Shown here: piece by piece, positions 16,741 to 26,128 of the stretch
How the letters are laid out: each line of letters begins with the position of its first letter
Position numbering within the stretch: position 1 is the first letter of the stretch
NCBI GenBank assembly: GCA_002478765.1
Contig: DLQO01000011.1
Coordinates: 13,639 to 49,795 of the forward strand
Length of the DNA: 36,157 nucleotides
Source of the DNA: Flavobacteriales bacterium UBA7430
GTDB taxonomy: Bacteria > Bacteroidota > Bacteroidia > Flavobacteriales > UBA7430
Reading direction: 5' to 3'
Made by a program: the position numbers and the translations under genes
Notes under the pieces: generated by a model
What the model was told of the DNA's origin: nothing
The model's input: only the letters and a program-made list of their open reading frames with translations
Databases searched by the model: none

Positions 16741-17147
16741 CTTGTTTTCACAAGATTACTTTGCACCCTTTTTAGCACTAATACTATTGCTCAACAAATT
16801 GGAGATATCGTAATGATTGAAGAAAGCAATGGAAACATTGTTACTCTTGGTATTTACTGTGGAGTCTCTGGGGAGCTTAGATTCGCATCCATCTCAACGA
16901 GATTATCTAGCGAAGTTAACGTTAATCCAAAAAACAAATATTTTGACACTTGAGATTGATGGGAAGTACAGAAAAGGAAGGCTAAACTACAGTTGGGGGA
17001 CATAATGGCCGTTTCTTGAAAGAGGGAGAACCAAGGGGAGCGAAAGAAATTATTCCTGTAACTAATTTAATACTTGATGTGTATGTCTTGGAAGTAAAAA
17101 CGATCGAAAAGCTAAAAATAAAAACCTTTAAATTTGTTAAGCACTAA
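16741..17147 (+). pseudogene. Frameshifted remnant of a small secreted protein
   Basis: No intact gene occupies 16528-17174. Three plus-strand frames each stay open for part of the way and together give one sensible protein: a signal-like start (LVFTRLLCTLFSTNTIAQQ) running to KNKYFDT near 16950, then TLEIDGKYRKGRLNYSWG in the next frame to about 16999, then GGHNGRFLKEGEP to KTFKFVKH and a TAA at 17145. The two shifts fall at homopolymer runs (A6 near 16930 and G5 near 16996). It has no clear ATG start. It may be a decayed gene or an assembly error at homopolymers. I do not recognise the family. Bases 16528-16740 show nothing else. Confidence 0.45.
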
Positions 17148-17174
17148 GCCTTGGGTAACAGACACGGTAAAATT

Positions 17175-18218
17175 CTACTTTTTATTGGCCAGTTGACCAC
17201 AAGCCGCATCGATGTCTTTCCCTCGGCTGCGACGAATGTTCACGACGACGCCTCGTTCTTCTAAGTAGTCTCTAAAAGCATCTACTTTTTCCACCGTTGC
17301 TTGCTTAAACTCCACCCCGTCTATGGGATTATACTCGATGATGTTAACCTTACAGGGAATGTGTTTACAGAACTCATAAAGCTCGTGAGCATCTTGTAAT
17401 TCGTCATTAAAATTATCGAAAATGATGTATTCGTAAGTAACTCGAGATTGAGTTTTTGCGTAAAAGTACTTCAAAGACTCTGCCAAAATGGATAAATTAT
17501 TGGTCTCATTAATCCCCATAATTTTATCGCGCTTTTCATCGTTCGCAGCATGAAGGGATAGAGCCAAATTGAATTTAACATCATCATCGGCAAGCTTTTC
17601 AATCATTTTTGCAACACCGGCTGTGGAAACAGTAATTCGCTTAGGAGACATGCCCAAACCTTCTTCCGATGTTATTTTTTCTATGGACTCCAACACATGG
17701 TTGTAGTTCAATAAAGGTTCTCCCATACCCATGTAAACAATGTTCGAGAGCGGCTGGCCGTTTCGCTCCAAGGCCTGATCCCGGATGATTCGCACCTGAT
17801 CGTAAATTTCATCGGCATGGATGTTACGCATTCGCTTCAATCGTCCTGTTGCGCAAAATTCGCAGGCAAGACTACAGCCTACCTGAGAGGAAATACAAGC
17901 CGTCATTCGGGAGTCGGCAGGAATAAGAACCCCTTCACAAATTCGATCATCGAACAAACGAAACGCATTTTTAATGGTTCCATCTTTACTGTATTGCGAG
18001 TCGTCTACTTGAACCGCATTGATGGTAAAGCCCTCTTTAAGCATGAGCCGAGTTGACAAGGAAAGGTTGGTCATCTGATCAAAATCAGTAACCGATTTTT
18101 TCCACAACCACTCATACACCTGTTTGGCGCGAAAGGCTTTTTCGCCTTTAGCGACAAAATATTCTTTGAGTTTTTCTTTCGATAAAGCTCTAATGTCTTG
18201 TTTCTCCTGCTTTTTCAT
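17175..18218 (-). CDS. rlmN: 23S rRNA (adenine2503-C2)-methyltransferase / tRNA A37 methyltransferase
   Basis: Radical-SAM enzyme that methylates C2 of A2503 in 23S rRNA, and A37 of some tRNAs. The 347-residue protein from MKKQEKQDIRALSKEK carries the cluster motif CSLACEFC, the SAM-binding GMGEPLLNY, and the second catalytic cysteine near the C-terminus in DIDAACGQL. The start 18 codons downstream of the longest ORF start is chosen because the -7 box TATCTTTG (18224-18231) lies between them. It is divergent from the amidohydrolase gene, with promoter boxes 8 bases apart. Confidence 0.95.
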   Translation of the reverse strand: MKKQEKQDIRALSKEKLKEYFVAKGEKAFRAKQVYEWLWKKSVTDFDQMTNLSLSTRLMLKEGFTINAVQVDDSQYSKDGTIKNAFRLFDDRICEGVLIPADSRMTACISSQVGCSLACEFCATGRLKRMRNIHADEIYDQVRIIRDQALERNGQPLSNIVYMGMGEPLLNYNHVLESIEKITSEEGLGMSPKRITVSTAGVAKMIEKLADDDVKFNLALSLHAANDEKRDKIMGINETNNLSILAESLKYFYAKTQSRVTYEYIIFDNFNDELQDAHELYEFCKHIPCKVNIIEYNPIDGVEFKQATVEKVDAFRDYLEERGVVVNIRRSRGKDIDAACGQLANKK

Positions 18219-18223
18219 CGCTG

Positions 18224-18231
18224 CAAAGATA
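18224..18231 (-). promoter_or_regulatory. -7 box of rlmN
   Basis: TATCTTTG on the minus strand, five bases before the rlmN ATG, part of a very compact divergent promoter pair. Confidence 0.6.
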
Positions 18232-18239
18232 GGGATTCT

Positions 18240-18247
18240 TACCTTTG
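18240..18247 (+). promoter_or_regulatory. -7 box of the amidohydrolase gene
   Basis: TACCTTTG on the plus strand, 14 bases before the ATG at 18262 and 8 bases from the divergent rlmN box, so the two polymerases would compete for this site. Confidence 0.55.
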
Positions 18248-18261
18248 TTAAAATTTTATAA

Positions 18262-19434
18262 ATGCGCATCATTCAAGCTTCATATATCATTCCGCTAAAT
18301 TCAGCTCCTATTGCCAATGGTTATTTATATATGGAGGATGACGGAACCATCATTCACATCACCAAAGAGGCTCCTATTACCGATCAATTCAAGGTGGAAG
18401 AATACGATGGGATCCTTTGCCCAGGATTTATAAATACACATTGCCACCTGGAACTTTCACACATGAAAGGAATGATGACAGAGGCCTCCGGCCTTCCAGC
18501 TTTTGTTGATCAAATCCCGAAACAAAGGCAAAAGAGCAAGCTCGACTTAAGTCGATCAATCAAGCAGGGCGATGAGGAGATGCAGCAATCAGGAATTGTA
18601 GCTGTTGGCGACATCTCAAACACAGATGCAACCATTGAAATAAAAAGCGAAAGTCCGATTCAGTACCATTCCTTTGTTGAACTTTTTGGCTTGAATAAAA
18701 ACGAAGCAACGCCTATATTGAATGAAGGGCTACAAACACTAAAAAAATTCGAAACAAACGATTTGTCTGCGTCGCTTGTTCCTCATGCTCCCTACTCTGT
18801 CTCTATCGACTTGCTGAAAGGAATTTATGCCCACAACAAAAAGAACTTACTAAGCATACATCACCAAGAGACTCCATCAGAAAATGAGCTTTTTCTGGAA
18901 GGTCAGGGAGAACTGGCTGACATGCTCTTAAAGAAAGGTCGAGATCTAGGCGCTCATTTAAACGCTGGGAAAAACGCTACAGAATTTAGCCTCACACCCT
19001 ACCTATCAACCGATCAAAAAATTTTGTTGGTGCATAATACGTACTCTTCAGCATCAGACATCAACGGGGTATTAAGTCACTTTACAAATGCCTATTGGTG
19101 TACATGTCCGAAAGCGAACTGGTACATTGAGCGAGACTTACCCGACTACAACTTGTGGCGTAAAAAAGGTTTGAAAATTACAGTGGGTACAGATTCTCTG
19201 GCTTCTAATGACTCCATGAGTATCCTAGAAGAACTGAAGCTGATTCAAAATAAATTCCCAAACATTCCAACCCATGAACTTCTCTCTTGGGCATGTAAAA
19301 ATGGAGCCGAATATTTTGAATTCGATTCTCTGGGGTCCTTTAAGGCGGGTAACAAACCGGGGGTTGTTTTGATTGAGCAAGTAGATGGTTTGCGATTAAC
19401 GCCCGAGTCTCGTGTACGAGTTTTGTCTCGCTAA
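18262..19434 (+). CDS. Metal-dependent amidohydrolase (ATZ/TRZ, cytosine-deaminase-like)
   Basis: A 390-residue member of the amidohydrolase superfamily, probably deaminating a purine- or pterin-like compound. Metal ligands are visible in order: NTHCHLELSH near residue 60, a His in SIHHQETPSENE, a later His region LVHNTYSS, and the Asp of VGTDSLASNDSMSILEEL near residue 310. Such genes are common singletons in Bacteroidota; SAH/MTA-deaminase and aminodeoxyfutalosine-deaminase relatives share this layout, and the substrate is not readable here. Its TAA overlaps the TAG of convergent ispD, so the two coding regions share the bases CTAA. Confidence 0.85.
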   Translation: MRIIQASYIIPLNSAPIANGYLYMEDDGTIIHITKEAPITDQFKVEEYDGILCPGFINTHCHLELSHMKGMMTEASGLPAFVDQIPKQRQKSKLDLSRSIKQGDEEMQQSGIVAVGDISNTDATIEIKSESPIQYHSFVELFGLNKNEATPILNEGLQTLKKFETNDLSASLVPHAPYSVSIDLLKGIYAHNKKNLLSIHHQETPSENELFLEGQGELADMLLKKGRDLGAHLNAGKNATEFSLTPYLSTDQKILLVHNTYSSASDINGVLSHFTNAYWCTCPKANWYIERDLPDYNLWRKKGLKITVGTDSLASNDSMSILEELKLIQNKFPNIPTHELLSWACKNGAEYFEFDSLGSFKAGNKPGVVLIEQVDGLRLTPESRVRVLSR

Positions 19435-20096
19435 CGACTCATAATGGCTTCAGCCAAAAGCAAATCTTTCGGACTGGTTAATTTTATATTACTCGACTCA
19501 CCATCGCAGAGAAATACTTTCTGACCGGTAGCTTCTACAACAGAAGCGTCATCCGTAAACGTCGCTTTTTCTTCTTGTTGATATGCTTTTTGAAGCGTTT
19601 CTGAAGAAAAGCATTGTGGTGTTTGTACCAAATAATACTGACTCCGATCCAAGGCTTTACTAGACCCATCCGAAACCCTCCGAATAGATTCGGTAATGGG
19701 GCAAACCGGAATGAGGGCCTTATTCATTTCCGTTTCTTTATACATACGTAAAATAAGGTCTGAGCTTATGAGGGGTCGAACACCATCATGAACTGCAATA
19801 ATCGACACCTCGGAACAAAACTTCAATCCACTTTTTACAGATTCGAATCTCGAAGCACCGCCAACAGCAATTTGGTGGGGGATGCTGAACTGATGCCTTG
19901 TGCAAAGTGTTTTCCATGTACTGTGGTGGGGTTTGGGTAAAACCACAATCAACTCAATAGAGGCACTGGAACTGTAAAATTTTTCGAGAGTATGCATCAA
20001 AACAGGTCTACCCACCAACTCCATAAATTGTTTCGGAATCGAGCTTTTCATTCTTTGCCCACTTCCGCCGGCTACTATGATGGCATATCTCTTCAT
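19431..20096 (-). CDS. ispD: 2-C-methyl-D-erythritol 4-phosphate cytidylyltransferase
   Basis: Third step of the MEP isoprenoid pathway: MEP plus CTP gives CDP-ME. The 221-residue protein begins MKRYAIIVAGGSGQRMKSS, the nucleotide-binding loop at the very N-terminus, followed by PKQFMELVGRPVLMHTL and AVHDGVRPLI. An in-frame start 17 codons upstream exists but would put the loop unusually far in. It supplies precursors for the polyprenyl synthase at 15.5 kb. It overlaps the convergent amidohydrolase stop by four bases. Confidence 0.93.
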   Translation of the reverse strand: MKRYAIIVAGGSGQRMKSSIPKQFMELVGRPVLMHTLEKFYSSSASIELIVVLPKPHHSTWKTLCTRHQFSIPHQIAVGGASRFESVKSGLKFCSEVSIIAVHDGVRPLISSDLILRMYKETEMNKALIPVCPITESIRRVSDGSSKALDRSQYYLVQTPQCFSSETLQKAYQQEEKATFTDDASVVEATGQKVFLCDGESSNIKLTSPKDLLLAEAIMSR

Positions 20097-20165
20097 TTCT
20101 ATTTCCCAGTATTTGCTGAAAAGTACGGCGTAACTTTGAATCTTCAAAATTTAACCTCTCAAAAC

Positions 20166-20203
20166 AAAAAAAAGCTAAAAGGTCAAGACCTCTTAGCTTT
20201 TCT
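20166..20203 (-). terminator. Terminator after queA
   Basis: AAAAGCTAAGAGGTC and GACCTTTTAGCTTTT (minus strand) form a long near-perfect hairpin with a two-base centre, followed by a T-run. It lies 21 bases past the queA stop and separates it from ispD. Confidence 0.88.
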
Positions 20204-20223
20204 TTAAACATCTATTTTATCCA

Positions 20224-21285
20224 TTACAAAATCAACATCGCGTCTCCGTAAGTAAAAAAATTGTATTTCTCTTTTATCGCTTCTGCATAAGCCTCATTTA
20301 ACAATTCAAAACCACAAAAAGCAGCGGCATGCATCATTAAGGTTGATTTTGGTGTGTGTAAATTTGTAATCATACAATTCGGAATTTTGAACTCATAAGG
20401 AGGGAATATAAATTTATTCGTCCATCCGTTAAACTCATTCAAAGAACCGGAAGTGGAGACCGAACTCTCTATTGCGCGCAAGCTGGTTGTTCCAACCGCA
20501 CAAATTTTTCGACCCTCTGAAAGGGCTTTATTTACAGTTGTACAAGCTTCTTCTTTGATAATCACTTGTTCTGACTCCATCTTGTGCTTCGATAAATCTT
20601 CAACCTCTACAGGTCGGAACGTACCTAAGCCTACATGAAGCGTCACATCAGCAAAGTTTACACCTTTAATCTCTAAACGCTTTAAAAGGTGTTTGCTAAA
20701 ATGCATCCCTGCAGTTGGAGCGGCAACAGCTCCGTGTTCTTTTGCGTATACGGTTTGGTAGCGTTCATCATCTTCTGCGTCAGGTTCGCGATCAATGTAT
20801 TTCGGAAGCGGGGTTTGGCCTAGTTCGTCCAACTTTTCTCTGAACGCTTCATAAGAACCATCAAATAAGAATCGAAGAGTTCGACCTCTTGACGTCGTGT
20901 TATCGATAACCTCAGCAACCAACGAGCTATCCTTGCCAAAATACAATTTGTTACCGATACGAATTTTTCTTGCTGGGTCTACCAAAACATCCCACAGTCG
21001 ATTTTCTTTGTTCAGCTCACGCAACAAAAACACTTCAATTCTAGCACCCGTCTTTTCCTTGTTCCCGAACATTCGAGCCGGAAAAACTTTGGTGTTATTC
21101 AATATCATGACATCCTGATCATCAAAATAATCAACAAGATCTTTGAAAAGTTTGTGTTCAATTTTACCTGTATCGCGATGTACCACCATCAGTCTAGACT
21201 CATCTCGGTTTTGCGTTGGTCTTTTAGCCAACAACTCATCCGGAAGTTCGTAGTTGAAGTGAGAAAGTTTCATTTTGGTAATCAT
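20224..21285 (-). CDS. queA: S-adenosylmethionine:tRNA ribosyltransferase-isomerase
   Basis: Transfers and rearranges the ribosyl part of SAM onto 7-aminomethyl-7-deazaguanine in tRNA, making epoxyqueuosine. The 353-residue protein has family segments [58 protein letters not shown] and [19 protein letters not shown] start at 21273 ([11 protein letters not shown]) is an equally good choice. A TATATTTG box at 21307-21314 gives a leader of about 15 bases. It follows truB by 57 bases and ends at a strong terminator. Confidence 0.94.
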   Translation of the reverse strand: MITKMKLSHFNYELPDELLAKRPTQNRDESRLMVVHRDTGKIEHKLFKDLVDYFDDQDVMILNNTKVFPARMFGNKEKTGARIEVFLLRELNKENRLWDVLVDPARKIRIGNKLYFGKDSSLVAEVIDNTTSRGRTLRFLFDGSYEAFREKLDELGQTPLPKYIDREPDAEDDERYQTVYAKEHGAVAAPTAGMHFSKHLLKRLEIKGVNFADVTLHVGLGTFRPVEVEDLSKHKMESEQVIIKEEACTTVNKALSEGRKICAVGTTSLRAIESSVSTSGSLNEFNGWTNKFIFPPYEFKIPNCMITNLHTPKSTLMMHAAAFCGFELLNEAYAEAIKEKYNFFTYGDAMLIL

Positions 21286-21306
21286 AGCATCTGTATTTTA
21301 GGCTTG

Positions 21307-21314
21307 CAAATATA
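21307..21314 (-). promoter_or_regulatory. -7 box of queA
   Basis: TATATTTG on the minus strand between truB and queA; implies queA has its own promoter as well as possible read-through. Confidence 0.55.
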
Positions 21315-21342
21315 GGAAATAAAATAAATTTTTTGCGATTTA

Positions 21343-22035
21343 TCAAGACTTCATCAAAAGCTCAAAGTCTTGAATATCAAGAGCGTTTTTTAATTCGTAC
21401 GCTCCAATTTTTGTTCGTTGCAGCTTAGTCAACCACGCACCGCTATGCATAGCCTTCCCCAAGTCGTAAGCAAGAGATCGTATGTACGTTCCTTTGCTGC
21501 AGGCAACTCTGAAGCTTACGTATGGCATTTCGATGCTCAAAAGCTCGATGTCTTGAATGGAGATGGTTCGAGGTTTTATTTCGACTTCCTTCCCTTTTCG
21601 AGCACTTTCGTACAACTTTTTGCCATCGACTTTAATCGCAGAAAAAATCGGAGGAAATTGTTGAAGATCTCCCAGGAAAGATTGTAATGTTTGGGTAATT
21701 AAATCCGCATTGATGTGTTGTGTGGAGTAAAATCTATTTTCTGCCGACTCTCCATCATAACTGGGTGTGGTAGCCCCAAGCTTTATGGTGGCAATATATT
21801 CTTTGTGCGCAGACTGATACTGATGAATTTCTTTGGTCTTTTTGCCCGTACACAATATCATTAACCCCGAAGCAAGAGGGTCTAATGTACCGGCGTGCCC
21901 CACCTTAATTTTTTTGACTTTGAGCTTACGTTTGATCAGCCAACGCAGTTTGTTGACCACCTGGAAACTCGTCCAGTGAAGCGGCTTATTGATTTGAAGA
22001 ACTTCTCCTTCTTTAAATTGAAACTCTTTCTTCAT
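21343..22035 (-). CDS. truB: tRNA pseudouridine(55) synthase
   Basis: Makes pseudouridine 55 in the T-loop of tRNAs. The 230-residue protein has the catalytic motif GHAGTLDPLASG (Asp52), the N-terminal INKPLHWTSFQVVNKL and the KGTYIRSLAYDLG segment of TruB. It lacks the C-terminal PUA-like domain of longer TruB proteins, normal for the short form in this phylum. It sits 24 bases after the hemL stop. Confidence 0.95.
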   Translation of the reverse strand: MKKEFQFKEGEVLQINKPLHWTSFQVVNKLRWLIKRKLKVKKIKVGHAGTLDPLASGLMILCTGKKTKEIHQYQSAHKEYIATIKLGATTPSYDGESAENRFYSTQHINADLITQTLQSFLGDLQQFPPIFSAIKVDGKKLYESARKGKEVEIKPRTISIQDIELLSIEMPYVSFRVACSKGTYIRSLAYDLGKAMHSGAWLTKLQRTKIGAYELKNALDIQDFELLMKS

Positions 22036-22059
22036 TGAAATGCTGTGGTTCGAATAAAA

Positions 22060-23349
22060 TTAAGAAGCTTGAATTTCTTGAATCGTTTCATCAAGCGCCA
22101 ATATCGTTTTGTCTAACAATTCTTTGCTATGTGTTCGAGATATGAATAACGATTCAAATGCCGAAGGTGCCAAATAAACACCTCGCTTCAGCATGCCGTG
22201 AAAAACCTTTTTGAAGTATTCGGCATCAGCCGAACAAGCATCATCAAAATCAAAAACTTCATCCACATCAAAATGAAAGCTGAGCATTGAGCCCACACGA
22301 TTAAGACAAACCTTGAGCTGATATTTCTCAAAAACTTGACGCATACCTGATTCCAGATAAGCCGTTTTCTCTTCCAGCTCTTCAAAAATAACTGGGTGTT
22401 CATTTAATTCTTTTAACAAGGTATAACCACAAGACATCGCTAGTGGATTACCAGATAGTGTTCCAGCTTGGTATACGGGTCCGAGAGGAGCAACCATGTT
22501 CATGATGTCTTCTCGACCACCAAAAGCACCTACCGGCAAGCCTCCTCCGATAATCTTACCCATACAAACCATGTCGGGCTGAATCTTGTATCGTTTGTGC
22601 GCCCCACCCTCAGACAGTCGGAAACCGGTCATTACCTCATCGAATATGAGCACCGCTCCGTGGGCGTCGCACAATGTTCGGAGGCCTTCTAAAAAACCTG
22701 GTTTTGGGGGAATGCAACCCATATTACCTGCCACAGGCTCTATAATGATCGCGGCTACTTCACCTTTGTTCTTATTTAAAACCTCTTCAACATGCGCCAA
22801 ATCATTGTACCGAGCAAGAAGGGTGTCTTTTGCGGTTCCGCTTGTAACGCCTGGGGAGTTTGGCACTCCCAACGTAATGGCTCCAGAGCCTGCTTTGATT
22901 AAAAATGCGTCAGAATGTCCGTGATAACAGCCTTCAAATTTGATGAATTTTTCACGATTGGTATAAGCACGCGCCACGCGAATGGCGCTCATGCATGCCT
23001 CCGTTCCTGAGTTTACCATTCGTACTTTTTCAACACCAGGCATCATGTCGCAGATGAGTTCTGCGATGTCGGTTTCAAGTGCTGTTGGGCCTCCAAAAGA
23101 CGTCGAAGCATCGGCGGCTTTTTTTAAGGCTTGCAGAACAGGTGGGTGACAATGCCCCAAAATCATGGGACCCCAGGAACCGATATAGTCAACGTATTCG
23201 TTCCCTTCCACGTCCACTAAAATAGACCCTTTGGCTTCTCGAAAGAAAACGGGTGTTCCCCCAACCGACTTAAAGGCTCTAACCGGCGAGTTGACGCCGC
23301 CTGGAATATACATCTGTGCTCTTTCAAAGAGCTGCTTGCTAGTTGTCAT
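22060..23349 (-). CDS. hemL: Glutamate-1-semialdehyde 2,1-aminomutase
   Basis: PLP enzyme that makes 5-aminolevulinate from glutamate-1-semialdehyde in the C5 tetrapyrrole pathway. The 429-residue protein starts [20 protein letters not shown]. It contains the family [12 protein letters not shown] start region, [22 protein letters not shown] and the PLP-lysine segment [16 protein letters not shown]. The ATG at 23349 is chosen over the TTG before it. It follows hemB by 51 bases, so two early heme/siroheme steps are encoded together, feeding the siroheme needed by the sulfite reductase at 8-10 kb. Confidence 0.95.
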   Translation of the reverse strand: MTTSKQLFERAQMYIPGGVNSPVRAFKSVGGTPVFFREAKGSILVDVEGNEYVDYIGSWGPMILGHCHPPVLQALKKAADASTSFGGPTALETDIAELICDMMPGVEKVRMVNSGTEACMSAIRVARAYTNREKFIKFEGCYHGHSDAFLIKAGSGAITLGVPNSPGVTSGTAKDTLLARYNDLAHVEEVLNKNKGEVAAIIIEPVAGNMGCIPPKPGFLEGLRTLCDAHGAVLIFDEVMTGFRLSEGGAHKRYKIQPDMVCMGKIIGGGLPVGAFGGREDIMNMVAPLGPVYQAGTLSGNPLAMSCGYTLLKELNEHPVIFEELEEKTAYLESGMRQVFEKYQLKVCLNRVGSMLSFHFDVDEVFDFDDACSADAEYFKKVFHGMLKRGVYLAPSAFESLFISRTHSKELLDKTILALDETIQEIQAS

Positions 23350-23400
23350 CAAACTAATTTTAATCTTTTAATGTGTACGCTTAAGTCTATCAAAATCTCC

Positions 23401-24384
23401 TTATGACTTCAAAAGTCGCGCTATATCTTTGGCAAAATAACTGGCAATTAAATCTGCACCGGCTCTTTTAAATCCAATCACAGACTCGAGCATCGCGTCC
23501 TCAAGATTCAACCACCCTTTTTCTGCAGCGGCATGAATCATAGAAAATTCTCCGGACACTTGATAAGCGGCTACAGGAACCTTGAACTTTTCTTTCACCA
23601 AACGAACCATATCCAAATAGGGCATTCCTGGTTTGATCATCAAAACATCGGCGCCTTCTTGAATGTCTAAAGCACATTCTGTAAGGCCTTCTTCAGCATT
23701 GGCGGGATTCATTTGATAGGTTTTTTTATCTCCAAAACCTGGCGCAGAATCCAATGCGTCTCGAAAGGGTCCGTAAAAACATGATGCGTATTTTACGGCG
23801 TATGACATGATGCCAACGTTTGGAAACCCTTGTTCTTCTAGTATTTCGCGAATGTAACCAATTCTTCCGTCCATCATGTCTGAGGGTGCTACCATGTCAG
23901 CTCCGGCTTGCGCGTGTGAAAGAGCCATCTCTCCTAACAATTCTACACTGGCATCGTTCACAATTTCACCATTTTCTACCAAGCCGTCGTGACCGTCGGA
24001 CGAGTATGGATCTAGAGCTACATCCGTCATCACATACATCTCAGGGCAACGCTTTTTAATCGCTTTTACAGCACGCTGCATCAAGCCGTCTGGATTGATG
24101 GCCTCACTTCCTTTAGCGTCTTTGAGTGCATCCTTTACTTTTGCAAAAAGAAGCACGCTTCGAAGCCCCAAGTCGAAACAAGATTGAACTTCTTCAACCA
24201 ACAAATCTAGCGTATATCGGTAATAGCCGGGCATGGAAGGAATTTCTTCTTTCGCGCTCTGCCCTTCCATAAAAAATAAGGGCACAATAAAATCGGTTGC
24301 TCGTATGTGGTTTTCTTGCACCAAAGATCGAACAGCACTGGACTTTCGCAATCTTCGTGGTCGGGTATATGGATGTACAGTCAT
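23401..24384 (-). CDS. hemB: Porphobilinogen synthase (5-aminolevulinate dehydratase)
   Basis: Condenses two 5-aminolevulinates to porphobilinogen. The 327-residue protein from MTVHPYTRPRRLRKSS has both Schiff-base lysines, in SYAVKYASCFYGPFRDA and VLMIKPGMPYLDMVR. The metal-site segment reads DVALDPYSSDGHDG, where zinc enzymes have cysteines, so this is the Mg-type, zinc-independent form. The start is set by the TACTTTTG box at 24402-24409, which excludes the 23-codon N-terminal extension of the longest ORF. It lies 43 bases after the HEPN-like gene. Confidence 0.95.
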   Translation of the reverse strand: MTVHPYTRPRRLRKSSAVRSLVQENHIRATDFIVPLFFMEGQSAKEEIPSMPGYYRYTLDLLVEEVQSCFDLGLRSVLLFAKVKDALKDAKGSEAINPDGLMQRAVKAIKKRCPEMYVMTDVALDPYSSDGHDGLVENGEIVNDASVELLGEMALSHAQAGADMVAPSDMMDGRIGYIREILEEQGFPNVGIMSYAVKYASCFYGPFRDALDSAPGFGDKKTYQMNPANAEEGLTECALDIQEGADVLMIKPGMPYLDMVRLVKEKFKVPVAAYQVSGEFSMIHAAAEKGWLNLEDAMLESVIGFKRAGADLIASYFAKDIARLLKS

Positions 24385-24401
24385 GCGTATGAATTTACAT
24401 G

Positions 24402-24409
24402 CAAAAGTA
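24402..24409 (-). promoter_or_regulatory. -7 box of hemB
   Basis: TACTTTTG on the minus strand, 17 bases before the hemB ATG; fits TAnnTTTG and decides the start. Confidence 0.55.
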
Positions 24410-24427
24410 CGTTGAATTCCTGAATGT

Positions 24428-24904
24428 CTACAATTTATGATTCTGGATTTCACTAAAAGCCATTGCTTTTTGCTTGATCACTCCGCTTTCCAAACCTTGA
24501 ACAACATGAATACATGCTTGTTGGAAGTCGGCTACAAGATCTTCGATGATGAATATCCTTTTTGATGCTAGGCGCTGTAAATGTTGGTTTTTGCTTGTTG
24601 TTTTTGTCTCCAAAACTACAAAGCCTCCGGGACTGCACATATGGCTCATGGTACACCTGAGTTGTTTGTATAGCCAATCGTTTTCCGTCAGGTCTAGATA
24701 AACTTCAGGAAACAGTTCCTTAACGGCCAAATGAAATCTTTTTTTGGATTGTCTTTTTGCTGCCAAGGGTTTCTTATCGAGAAAACTTCCCAAAGTTTCT
24801 ATGCCCTGGCTCACTAAAAAAAAGACCGGAAAGTAAAACTGAGCCTCCAGCAATTTCTGACTTTCTTCGAGCAGTCTTCGCTGAATAAATTCTTCGTTTT
24901 TCAT
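24428..24904 (-). CDS. Small HEPN-like helical protein of unknown function
   Basis: A 158-residue, mostly helical, Lys- and Gln-rich protein starting MKNEEFIQRRLLEESQKLL. Residues 83-88 read RCTMSH, an R-x4-H pattern as in HEPN-domain proteins, and the helix before it (ENDWLYKQLRCTMSH) fits the usual context; this is suggestive only. No signal peptide or membrane segment is evident. It lies 28 bases after the Nfu gene and 43 before hemB. I do not recognise a named family. The ATG at 24904 is used rather than the TTG one codon earlier. Confidence 0.65.
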   Translation of the reverse strand: MKNEEFIQRRLLEESQKLLEAQFYFPVFFLVSQGIETLGSFLDKKPLAAKRQSKKRFHLAVKELFPEVYLDLTENDWLYKQLRCTMSHMCSPGGFVVLETKTTSKNQHLQRLASKRIFIIEDLVADFQQACIHVVQGLESGVIKQKAMAFSEIQNHKL

Positions 24905-24932
24905 CAAAAAATAAAAATCGCCGTAAAATAAC

Positions 24933-25553
24933 TTAGCCGTTTATGGCAATGACTTCTTTTACGAGCGTCGGGAGCATCTGTTTGAGCATGCTTTCTATTC
25001 CCTGCTTCAACGTAACGGTAGAGGACGGACAGCCGCTACATGCTCCCTGAAGTAAAACGGATACTTTTCCGTCTTCAAAAGAGACAAACTTGATGTTTCC
25101 ACCATCAGACTCAACCGCGGGTGCTACATATTCTTCGAGGATTTCTACGATGCGTGTTTCAATCTCTCCCAACTCTTCTGACTCAGAATTGTCAGACAAT
25201 TCCGGGCTCGACTGAGCTTGCTGCTGAGCTTCTGATGTTTGTGATTCTTCGACAACAACAACCCCTCCATCGGCTAGATATTCACGAATAAATTCACGGA
25301 TTTCCATGACGATGTCATCCCATTCCATCATGTCATACTTGGTTAAAGACACAAAGTTCTTGGCGATAAAGACTTCTTTTACGAAAGGGAAATGAAAAAG
25401 TTTTGCGGCTAAAGGCGCCTCTTTTGCCTCGTCGATGTTGATAAACTCCTGACTATCACCATAAATAATGGCACGGTTCACTACAAACTTCATTACGCCC
25501 GGATTGGGGGTAGACTCAGCATAAACTGTTGTGGGTACTTTATTCTCGCTCAT
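24933..25553 (-). CDS. nfuA: Nfu-type Fe-S cluster scaffold/carrier
   Basis: A 206-residue protein joining an Nfu N-terminal domain (about 8-92, starting VYAESTPNPGVMKFV) to a NifU C-terminal domain (about 125-206) with the cluster-binding CSGCPSS. An acidic, Gln/Ser-rich linker separates them. It holds or delivers [4Fe-4S] clusters to apo-proteins, of which this window has several: Sir, CysH and RlmN. The gene is divergent from the gamma-carbonic anhydrase gene, 39 bases away. The symbol is by architecture; E. coli NfuA has a different N-terminal domain. Confidence 0.9.
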   Translation of the reverse strand: MSENKVPTTVYAESTPNPGVMKFVVNRAIIYGDSQEFINIDEAKEAPLAAKLFHFPFVKEVFIAKNFVSLTKYDMMEWDDIVMEIREFIREYLADGGVVVVEESQTSEAQQQAQSSPELSDNSESEELGEIETRIVEILEEYVAPAVESDGGNIKFVSFEDGKVSVLLQGACSGCPSSTVTLKQGIESMLKQMLPTLVKEVIAING

Positions 25554-25592
25554 CTTCCTTAATTTTACACAAAATTACAAATAAGTAGAGAT

Positions 25593-26111
25593 ATGGCATT
25601 GGTGAAATCAATAAAAGGCAAAAATCCGGTTTGGGGTAAAAATTGTTTCTTGGCAGAAAACGCAACGATCGTGGGGGATGTATCTATGGGAAAAGACTGT
25701 AGCATCTGGTTCAACGCCGTACTCCGAGGAGATGTGCACTATATTAAAATTGGGGATCAGGTAAACATTCAAGACGGGGCCGTCGTTCACGGAACCTATC
25801 AAAAACACCCTACAAACATTGGCAACAAAGTTTCTATCGGACACAATGCATTGGTTCACGGATGTACCATTCACGACCAGGTTTTGGTTGGTATGGGTGC
25901 AACGGTTATGGACAACTGTGTGATTCACTCCAACAGCATCATCGCTGCAGGTGCCGTTGTGTTAGAAAATACGGTGGTAGAATCGGGTTGCATTTATGCT
26001 GGAGTTCCCGCCAAGAAAGTAAAGGAACTTAACGAAGAACAAACCTCACGCCTTATCGAGGGGATTTCAAACAACTACGTTAAATATGCGAGCTGGCTGG
26101 AAGAAGAATAG
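25593..26111 (+). CDS. Gamma-carbonic-anhydrase-family hexapeptide protein
   Basis: A 172-residue left-handed beta-helix trimer protein of the YrdA/PaaY/gamma-CA group, starting MALVKSIKGKNPVWGKNCF. Hexapeptide turns run through the whole length, and the zinc-binding histidines are in VVHGTYQKHP and SIGHNALVHGC. Many relatives bind zinc; carbonic anhydrase or acyl-CoA thioesterase activity varies, so activity is not assured. It is divergent from nfuA and convergent with flavodoxin, 17 bases downstream. Confidence 0.9.
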   Translation: MALVKSIKGKNPVWGKNCFLAENATIVGDVSMGKDCSIWFNAVLRGDVHYIKIGDQVNIQDGAVVHGTYQKHPTNIGNKVSIGHNALVHGCTIHDQVLVGMGATVMDNCVIHSNSIIAAGAVVLENTVVESGCIYAGVPAKKVKELNEEQTSRLIEGISNNYVKYASWLEEE

Positions 26112-26128
26112 CTCGGTTTGTAATGAGT

